Source of the DNA: Oscillospiraceae bacterium
Lineage (GTDB): Bacteria > Bacillota > Clostridia > Oscillospirales > Ruminococcaceae
Direction of reading: 5' to 3'
DNA length: 58,637 nucleotides
Assembly: GCA_012729855.1 (NCBI GenBank)
Contig: JAAYCI010000091.1
Location: 1 to 58,637 of the forward strand
The notes under the pieces were generated by a model, which had not been told where the DNA came from, did no database searches, and saw nothing but the letters and a program-made list of their open reading frames with translations. Both the position numbers and the translations under genes were made by a program. Of the stretch, positions 1-5,181 are shown in pieces (within the stretch, counting starts at the first letter, position 1; each line of letters begins with the position of its first letter).

Positions 1-1
1 C

Positions 2-517
2 GAAACCACCCCGACACCGCCAGAAGACGAGCCGGTACGTGAACCGGCCCAGCCAGACGAATCGGAACCCGCTCAGCCCGACGAGAGCACCCCGGCCCCC
101 ATTGAGCAGGCAGACCCCGCCGACCCGACCGCCGACTTCTCCGGCCCCGTATGGGCGCTGCTGAACCTGATCCTGATGATTCTGGCGCTGGTATTCTCGG
201 TCATCCTGTTTGTGATGATCTTCACCGGCCGCAAGAAGAAGGAAAATGAGAACGCGGACGCCGTGGAGGGCGAGGAAGAGGAGATCAAGGGCAAGCGCGG
301 CCTCATCTGGCGCATCCTGGCCATTGTGATGGGCGTTGTAAGCCTGATCGCCTTCCTGCTGACCGAAAACATCAACAACCCGATGGTCTTCGTGGATACC
401 TGGACCCTGCTGATGGTGATCATCTCGGTGGCGCAGGTCATCCTGATGCTGGTGCTGCGCCAGGTGCGGCAGCCCAAGGACGAAGACGAAGAAGAAAACA
501 CCCAAGCCCAGGCCTAA
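2..517 (+). CDS. Surface protein, C-terminal part (5' end outside window)
   Basis: The frame is open from the left edge of the window, so this is the end of a longer gene. The first 45 or so codons are rich in Pro, Glu and Asp (a PADES-type linker). A hydrophobic segment follows (about residues 52-71), then a basic RKKK stretch, an acidic loop, a second hydrophobic segment around FLLTENINNP, a short outer loop with a Trp, and a third hydrophobic segment before an acidic tail. The same TM / basic-acidic loop / TM / Asn-Met loop / TM plan ends the 724-aa protein at 9472-11646, so it is probably a shared membrane-anchoring module. Its function is unknown. A strong terminator follows at 581-618. 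Confidence 0.75.
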   Translation, partial: ETTPTPPEDEPVREPAQPDESEPAQPDESTPAPIEQADPADPTADFSGPVWALLNLILMILALVFSVILFVMIFTGRKKKENENADAVEGEEEEIKGKRGLIWRILAIVMGVVSLIAFLLTENINNPMVFVDTWTLLMVIISVAQVILMLVLRQVRQPKDEDEEENTQAQA

Positions 518-580
518 GCCTTGACGGAATGACCTGAGCGCAACCAGTAAAACCTGCCCTAAGCGGCGGTAAGCGCAACC

Positions 581-618
581 AAAGCCCGGCCTTCCCCAAC
601 AGGGAGGCCGGGCTTTTT
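581..618 (+). terminator. Rho-independent terminator after the left-edge surface gene
   Basis: AAAGCCCGGCCT pairs with AGGCCGGGCTTT around a 11-nt loop, followed by a T-run. It sits 64 nt after the stop codon of the partial surface gene. Confidence 0.85.
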
Positions 619-639
619 TGGCTGCAAAGCAAAGATGGG

Positions 640-767
640 TTTTCGACCGGTTGCGCCGTTGCACGGTCTTGGAAAGCGTATGCTTACCGCCAAAAGCCGC
701 CATTACGGTGAAGGTGGGCAGCGTGACCAAAAGCTATAAAGTGAAGGTAAAAGCAGCCGCAAAATAA
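640..767 (+). pseudogene. Decayed tail of a Big_2-type surface protein
   Basis: From 702 to the TAA at 765-767 one frame reads ITVKVGSVTKSYKVKVK, typical of the last strands of a bacterial Ig-like group 2 domain, as at the ends of the 998- and 2066-aa proteins here. Just upstream, about 684-695, a different frame reads LTAK, the usual preceding Big_2 motif, so a frameshift separates the two pieces. No start or RBS can be assigned. I interpret this as the last surviving piece of a deleted or recombined surface gene. The terminator at 778-816 directly after its stop would have been its own. Confidence 0.5.
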
Positions 768-777
768 CCATGCCTAT

Positions 778-816
778 GTAAAAAGGTGTGCCGAACCATT
801 CGGCACACCTTTTTAC
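778..816. terminator. Bidirectional terminator between the surface remnant and hydF
   Basis: Perfect 18-bp inverted repeat (GTAAAAAGGTGTGCCGAA and its complement) around a CCA loop, with A-run and T-run on either side. It can end transcription from the left and the hydEGF operon from the right. Confidence 0.9.
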
Positions 817-835
817 ATGCTATGAAGCGCCGGGG

Positions 836-2038
836 CTACCCGACGGTACCCTGCGCATACTCCGGGAAGGGCGCCAGGCTGCGCTGCAAAATGCCGTTCA
901 TATGGGCAATCAAAATGCCGTAGTTGGTCATGGGCACCTGCTGGCGCTTGGCCGCCGCCATGCGGGCCTGCATGGCGCGGTCGGGCAGCATGCAGCCCCC
1001 GCAGTGCACCACCAGGGCGTTGCCGGCCAGGTCCTGCGGGAAGGCGTTGCCGGCGCTAAAGGCAAAGTCGATGGCCTTGCCGGTGTGCTCGGCAATCCAC
1101 CTGGGCATCTTCACAGTGCCAATGTCTTCGCATTGGCGGTGGTGGGTGCAGCCCTCGCTTATCAGCACCCGGTCGCCATCCCGCAGGGCATCCAGGGCGC
1201 CCAGGCTGTGCACGGCGTGCGCCAGAATGCCTTTGTAGCGGGCAAAGAGGATGGAAAACGAGGTGAGGGGGATGTCTTTGGGCAGCGTTTTTGCCACCAG
1301 CCCAAACACCTGGCTGTCGGTGATGACCATTTTAGGCGGCGCAGCCAGGTGTTTCAGGGCTTGCTCAAGGCCCGTCTCCTTGGTCACAATGGCCTGGGCG
1401 TCGGCGTCCAGGATGTCGCGGATGGTCTGCTGCTGGGGCAGGATGAGCCGCCCCTTGGGCGCGGCGCTGTCTATGGGCGTTACCAGCACCACCACGTCGC
1501 CGGGGGCGAGCAGGTCGCCCACAATCCACTTGGGTGCCTGCTCCGGGCGCAGGGCGGCAATGCGCTCCTTCAGCGCGTCGATGTTTACGCCCGTGGCAGC
1601 GCTTACGGGCAGGGTGTCGGCGCCGGTGGCCGGCGCCTCGGCCAGCAGGTCGGTCTTGTTCAGCACTGTCAGGCAGGGCACGCCCTGGCCGCGCAGGCGG
1701 GCCTCCAGGTCGGTCTCCAGCGCGCCTTTGCCGGCTGTGGCGTCCACCACCATCAGTGCAATGTCTATCTTCTCCAGTTGTTGCAGGGTTTTTTCCATGC
1801 GCTTTTGGCCCAGCGCGGTGTCGTCGTCCAGGCCCGGGGTGTCCACAAACACCACGGGGCCCAGGGGCAGCAGCTCCATGGTTTTGCTCACGGGGTCGGT
1901 GGTGGTGCCGGCCACGGGCGATACAATGGCCACCTCCTGGCCGGTAAGCGCGTTGATAAGGCTGGACTTCCCGGCGTTGCGCCGGCCAAACAGGCCGATA
2001 TGCACGCGGCCTGCCAGCGGGGTCTCATTCAGGCTCAT
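836..2038 (-). CDS. hydF: [FeFe]-hydrogenase H-cluster maturation GTPase HydF
   Basis: HydF is the GTPase and scaffold on which the diiron subcluster made with HydE and HydG is held before transfer to apo-hydrogenase HydA. An N-terminal P-loop GRRNAGKSS (residues 18-26), the G3 motif DTPG and the G4 motif NKTD are visible. The C-terminal iron-sulfur site is present as a CTH motif followed about 50 residues later by HCGGC. The start chosen is the ATG at 2038 (MSLNET), behind AAAGGAGG; the frame stays open 13 codons upstream without an RBS. Length 400 aa fits the family. It is the last gene of the regulator-hydE-hydG-hydF operon, 62 nt after hydG. No hydA is in the window. Confidence 0.95.
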   Translation of the reverse strand: MSLNETPLAGRVHIGLFGRRNAGKSSLINALTGQEVAIVSPVAGTTTDPVSKTMELLPLGPVVFVDTPGLDDDTALGQKRMEKTLQQLEKIDIALMVVDATAGKGALETDLEARLRGQGVPCLTVLNKTDLLAEAPATGADTLPVSAATGVNIDALKERIAALRPEQAPKWIVGDLLAPGDVVVLVTPIDSAAPKGRLILPQQQTIRDILDADAQAIVTKETGLEQALKHLAAPPKMVITDSQVFGLVAKTLPKDIPLTSFSILFARYKGILAHAVHSLGALDALRDGDRVLISEGCTHHRQCEDIGTVKMPRWIAEHTGKAIDFAFSAGNAFPQDLAGNALVVHCGGCMLPDRAMQARMAAAKRQQVPMTNYGILIAHMNGILQRSLAPFPEYAQGTVG

Positions 2039-2100
2039 CTTATGGCCTCCTTTCCTGGCGCCTGTTTCAAGTCTCACTAAACGCGGCTTAAAACAAGCGC

Positions 2101-3552
2101 TTACAGCCGGAAGTCCCGTGCGCCGGCGTGGATTTTTTCCAGGTGGCCGGCCACCAGGCTGCGCACCTTGGGGTTGGGCACGCCCTGTATTTCCCGCTGC
2201 ACCATGGCGTCGCCCAGGGTGGCGGTGGCCGGGGCGGCGTAGTCCTCCAGGTATTCTTTCAGTGTGATAAGCGCGTTGGGGTGACAGCAGTTTTGTATCT
2301 GCCCGCTTTTACACAGGCTCATAAAGCGGTCGCCCGTGCGGCCCTCGCGGTAGCAGGCGGTGCAAAAGCTGGGGATATGCCCCATCTCCATCAGCCAGCG
2401 CACCACCTCGTCCAGCGTGCGGTTGTCGCTTACGTCGAACTGGGCAGAGTTCTCCGCCTTGGGCTCGGGCTTGGCGTAGCCGCCCACGCTGGTGCGGCTG
2501 CCGCCGCTTATTTGCGAAATGCCCATGCGCAGCGCCTTTTCGCGGCAGGCCTGGCTTTCGCGGGTGGAGACGATCATGCCGGTGTAGGGCGCCGCCAGCC
2601 GAATGATGGCCACCAGCTTCAAAAAGATGTCGTCACTGATGCCGTTGTCGAAGGCGCCGGGGTCGATGTCATCGGCCGGGCAGATGCGCGGCACGCTGAT
2701 GGTGTGCGGCCCCACGCCAAACGCCGCCTCCAGGTGTTCGGCGTGCATCAAAAGGCCGGCCAGCTCGTAGCGGTACAGCTCCAGCCCAAACAGCACCCCC
2801 AGCCCCACGTCGTCAATGCCGCCGGCCATGGCGCGGTCCATCGCCTCGGTGTGCCAGGCGTAGTCGTGCTTGGGGCCGCGCGGGTGCAGCTGCTCGTAGC
2901 TCTCCTTGTGGTAGGTCTCCTGGAACAGGATATAGGTGCCGATGCCGGCGTCGCGCAGGCGGGTGTAGTTTGCTGCCGTGGTGGCCGCGATGTTCACATT
3001 CACCCGGCGGATGGCCCCATTCTTGTGTTTGGTGCTGTAGATGGTGTCGATGCTCTCCAAAATGTACTCCAGCGGGTTGTTCACGGGGTCCTCGCCGGCC
3101 TCCAGCGCCAGGCGCTTGTGGCCCATGTCCTGCAGGGCGATCACCTCGTCGCGTATCTCCTGCTGGGTCAGCTTTTTGCGGGTAATCTGCTTGTTCTGGC
3201 AGTGGTAGGGGCAGTACACGCAGCTGTTCACGCAGTAGTTGCTCAGGTACAGCGGCGCAAACAGCACAATGCGGTTGCCGTAAAAGTCCCGTTTGATCTG
3301 CTCGGCCAGGCGGAACATCTCCTCCTGCTTTTCGGGCAGCGCACAGTCCAGCAGCACGGCGGCCTCCCGGTGGGTAAGGCCCTGGCGCTTGCGGGCTTTT
3401 TCCAGGATGGTGTCCGCCAAAGCGGCGTTGTGGCGGTTCTTCCACGCGTAGTCCAGCGTATCTAGAATCTCCTGGTGGTTGATAAATGCCTCGGCTCGGG
3501 GGGATTTCGGGTCGTACGGTACGGTCTGGTTTAGTGTGGCGGTCTTGTTCAT
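2101..3552 (-). CDS. hydG: [FeFe]-hydrogenase maturase HydG, radical SAM tyrosine lyase
   Basis: HydG cleaves tyrosine with SAM to p-cresol, CO and cyanide and supplies the Fe(CO)2CN synthon for the H-cluster. The radical-SAM cluster motif CVNSCVYC is at C107/C111/C114. The second, C-terminal cluster motif CX2CX22C is complete (C397, C400, C423), which separates HydG from the related tyrosine lyase ThiH. Length (483 aa) is normal. It lies 81 nt downstream of hydE, a gap that contains a perfect hairpin at 3585-3615, and 62 nt upstream of hydF. Confidence 0.96.
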   Translation of the reverse strand: MNKTATLNQTVPYDPKSPRAEAFINHQEILDTLDYAWKNRHNAALADTILEKARKRQGLTHREAAVLLDCALPEKQEEMFRLAEQIKRDFYGNRIVLFAPLYLSNYCVNSCVYCPYHCQNKQITRKKLTQQEIRDEVIALQDMGHKRLALEAGEDPVNNPLEYILESIDTIYSTKHKNGAIRRVNVNIAATTAANYTRLRDAGIGTYILFQETYHKESYEQLHPRGPKHDYAWHTEAMDRAMAGGIDDVGLGVLFGLELYRYELAGLLMHAEHLEAAFGVGPHTISVPRICPADDIDPGAFDNGISDDIFLKLVAIIRLAAPYTGMIVSTRESQACREKALRMGISQISGGSRTSVGGYAKPEPKAENSAQFDVSDNRTLDEVVRWLMEMGHIPSFCTACYREGRTGDRFMSLCKSGQIQNCCHPNALITLKEYLEDYAAPATATLGDAMVQREIQGVPNPKVRSLVAGHLEKIHAGARDFRL

Positions 3553-3584
3553 ATCCCATCTTCCTTTCCGGGTCAGCAGGGCAA

Positions 3585-3615
3585 GCGTTTGTTTTGGATA
3601 GGTAAAAACAAACGC
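3585..3615 (-). other. Perfect intercistronic hairpin between hydE and hydG
   Basis: GCGTTTGTTTT (3585-3595) is the exact complement of AAAACAAACGC (3605-3615) with a 9-nt loop. No long U-run follows on the mRNA strand, so it is more likely an RNA processing or stability element than a terminator. It sits 30-60 nt upstream of the hydG start. Confidence 0.6.
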
Positions 3616-3633
3616 CGGGGCCCAGCTTCTCCG

Positions 3634-4692
3634 TCAAATTGTGGTGGTGGCGTGCTGTGGCAAATAGGCGGCATGGTCGCCCCGCCCTGCGGCCACCGTG
3701 TAGCCTATGGCCGCCATGCGCCCCGCAATGGCGTCGCGCTCGCGGGCGGAGGTGGCGTTCTTGTGGTTGTACAGCTGGTAGTTGGCGCGCGGGCCCTCCG
3801 GCGTCAGGTTGGGCATGATGACGTTGGCCCCGGCCAGCACCCCGCGCTCCCAGCCGTCGGCCGCCACGGTGCCCAGGGCGGTAGTGGCGGGCAGCAGGGC
3901 GGCGGGCAGCAGTAGGCGCACCAGCGCCAGCAGGTAAAGCGTCTGCTCGGCGCTGCCGGCGGGCGCATTTGCAAACGGGGTGTCGCGGTGGGGAATGAAC
4001 GGGCCAATGCCCACCATCTGCGGCTGCAAAGCCTGCAAAAACAGCATGTCATCGGCCAGGCTATCGCCGGTTTGCCCGGGCGAGCCCACCATCAGGCCGG
4101 CGCCGGTCTGGTAGCCCAGATCCTTCAGGGTATACAGGCAGGCGCTGCGCTGCGCAAAGGTGAGCGCCGGGGGGTGCAGCCGGGCATAGTGGGTGGGGGA
4201 AGCGGTCTCGTGGCGCAGCAGGTAGCGGTCGGCGCCGGCTTCGCGGAAAGCCGCGTAGCTTTCCCGCGGCCATTCCCCCAGCGACAGCGTGACGGCCACG
4301 TCCGGCCAACCGGCCTTGATGTCCCGTACCAGCTGAACCACCCGCTGCTGGGTGAACCAGGGGTCCTCGCCGCCCTGCAGCACAAAGGTGCGCAGGCCCA
4401 GTGCGTAGCCCTCGGCGCAGCAGGCCAAAATGTCTTCGGGCAGCAGCCGGTAGCGCACGGCTTTGCGGTTGCCGGCGCGGATGCCACAGTAGTAGCAGTT
4501 GTTTTTGCAGTGGTTGGAGATTTCGATGAGGCCGCGCAGGTAGATATCCCGCCCGTAAACGCTTTGGGTCACGCTGCGGGCGCGGGCCATGGCGTCGTCG
4601 CGCAGGGGGGTGTCCCAGGCGTTCAGCAGGCGCAGCCATTCCGCGCGCTCCAGCCCACCTGTCTCCTGCAGCTTGTCCAGTAACGCGGTCAT
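3634..4692 (-). CDS. hydE: [FeFe]-hydrogenase maturase HydE, radical SAM enzyme
   Basis: HydE acts after HydG in building the dithiomethylamine-bridged diiron centre of [FeFe] hydrogenase. The radical-SAM motif CKNNCYYC is at C62/C66/C69, followed by the GIR typical of the HydE/PylB/BioB group, and the GGEDP segment lies near residue 112. Length is 352 aa. The start ATG overlaps the stop of the upstream regulator gene (ATGA), showing translational coupling. Gene order and the complete hydE-G-F set exclude the related methylornithine synthase PylB. Confidence 0.95.
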   Translation of the reverse strand: MTALLDKLQETGGLERAEWLRLLNAWDTPLRDDAMARARSVTQSVYGRDIYLRGLIEISNHCKNNCYYCGIRAGNRKAVRYRLLPEDILACCAEGYALGLRTFVLQGGEDPWFTQQRVVQLVRDIKAGWPDVAVTLSLGEWPRESYAAFREAGADRYLLRHETASPTHYARLHPPALTFAQRSACLYTLKDLGYQTGAGLMVGSPGQTGDSLADDMLFLQALQPQMVGIGPFIPHRDTPFANAPAGSAEQTLYLLALVRLLLPAALLPATTALGTVAADGWERGVLAGANVIMPNLTPEGPRANYQLYNHKNATSARERDAIAGRMAAIGYTVAAGRGDHAAYLPQHATTTI

Positions 4693-4952
4693 GCCTTGCC
4701 CCCGCCTGTTGTGGTGGAGTAGATGGTCTTGGTGCTCACGTCGGGCAGCATGCCCAGCTTGCCGGAAAGCGCGCTAATAACATCCTGCGGGGCATCCACC
4801 ACCACGCTGATGATGGCGATCTGCCGCTCGTGGTAGGGCAGGCCCATGCGCCCGATGATGTAGTTGGCATACTGGTGTAAAATCTTGTTCAGCTGCTCGG
4901 TAACGTCGTTGTTCTCCACAATAATGCCAATGATGGCCACCCGGGTTTCCAT
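4689..4952 (-). CDS. TM1266-family iron-only hydrogenase system regulator
   Basis: Small ACT/NikR-C-like protein of the family found beside hydEFG (TM1266 type, putative ligand-binding regulator). The sequence METRVAIIGIIVE, then YANYIIGRMGLPY and a final TKTIYSTTT is typical. Two ATGs are possible. The one at 4952 has the RBS AGGAG at 9 nt, while the one at 4958 has only 3 nt, so 4952 is preferred (87 aa). It is the first gene of the hyd maturation operon, behind a promoter at 5123-5151 and a leader with a terminator. Its molecular role is not established; control of the operon is an inference from the family name and position. Confidence 0.88.
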   Translation of the reverse strand: METRVAIIGIIVENNDVTEQLNKILHQYANYIIGRMGLPYHERQIAIISVVVDAPQDVISALSGKLGMLPDVSTKTIYSTTTGGGKA

Positions 4953-5117
4953 GTGCATCGTCTCCTCTCATACTGCCGGTAAAACAAAAAAGTGCGCCAC
5001 GAAGGCGCACTGAAAAAACAGTTCTTCACGCACCTTCTGCCTTGGGGCGTGCCCTTGGCGTCAGAATGAGGTATTTTGTGTGGTTTTGGCGGCGGGCAAA
5101 CCCACGCGCCTCAACTG
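4953..5117 (-). promoter_or_regulatory. Riboswitch-like structured leader of the hyd maturation operon
   Basis: Downstream of a good promoter and upstream of the regulator gene lies a leader of about 165 nt. CAGTT at 5113-5117 can pair with AACTG (minus strand of 5019-5023) to close a domain of about 100 nt. This contains a GGCG...GTGGG-TTTG-CCCGC...CGCC hairpin and a second arm closed by TTCTG/CAGAA with inner GGG-CACG-CCC. A terminator hairpin (4981-5012) follows before the RBS. GTGCG in the domain could alternatively pair with the terminator's 3' arm. I recognise no named class; T-box and c-di-GMP-I motifs are absent. Confidence 0.55.
4981..5012 (-). terminator. Terminator/attenuator in the hyd operon leader
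   Basis: On the minus strand AGTGCGCC pairs with GGCGCACT around a 5-nt loop and is followed directly by TTTTTTGTTTT. It stands only about 30 nt before the regulator's start codon and downstream of the operon's own promoter, so it acts inside the leader (attenuator) and not only as an end for the upstream gene. Confidence 0.8.
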
Positions 5118-5122
5118 CCCTC

Positions 5123-5151
5123 ATTATACACCAGGGCCGCCCCCATTACAA
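5123..5151 (-). promoter_or_regulatory. Promoter of the hyd maturation operon
   Basis: Minus strand: -35 TTGTAA (5146-5151), 17-nt spacer, -10 TATAAT (5123-5128). The -35 lies in the loop between GGGCTGCCC and GGGCGGCCC (5134-5160), a 9-bp inverted repeat that could be an operator or the weak terminator of the surface gene ending at 5182. Confidence 0.7.
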
Positions 5152-5181
5152 GGGCAGCCCCGGTAAAAAGTTACATAATGG

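Noticed and set aside
788-2080. 430-codon plus-strand frame opposite hydF
   Set aside because: Exact antisense of a conserved gene, Gly/Val/His-rich composition from high GC3, no RBS or family motif.
3634-4692. PylB (methylornithine synthase) in place of HydE
   Set aside because: Position between the TM1266-family regulator and hydG-hydF and lack of other pyl genes favour HydE.
5040-5120. T-box or c-di-GMP riboswitch in the hyd leader
   Set aside because: The T-box sequence around TGGNACCGCG and the GEMM core are not present.
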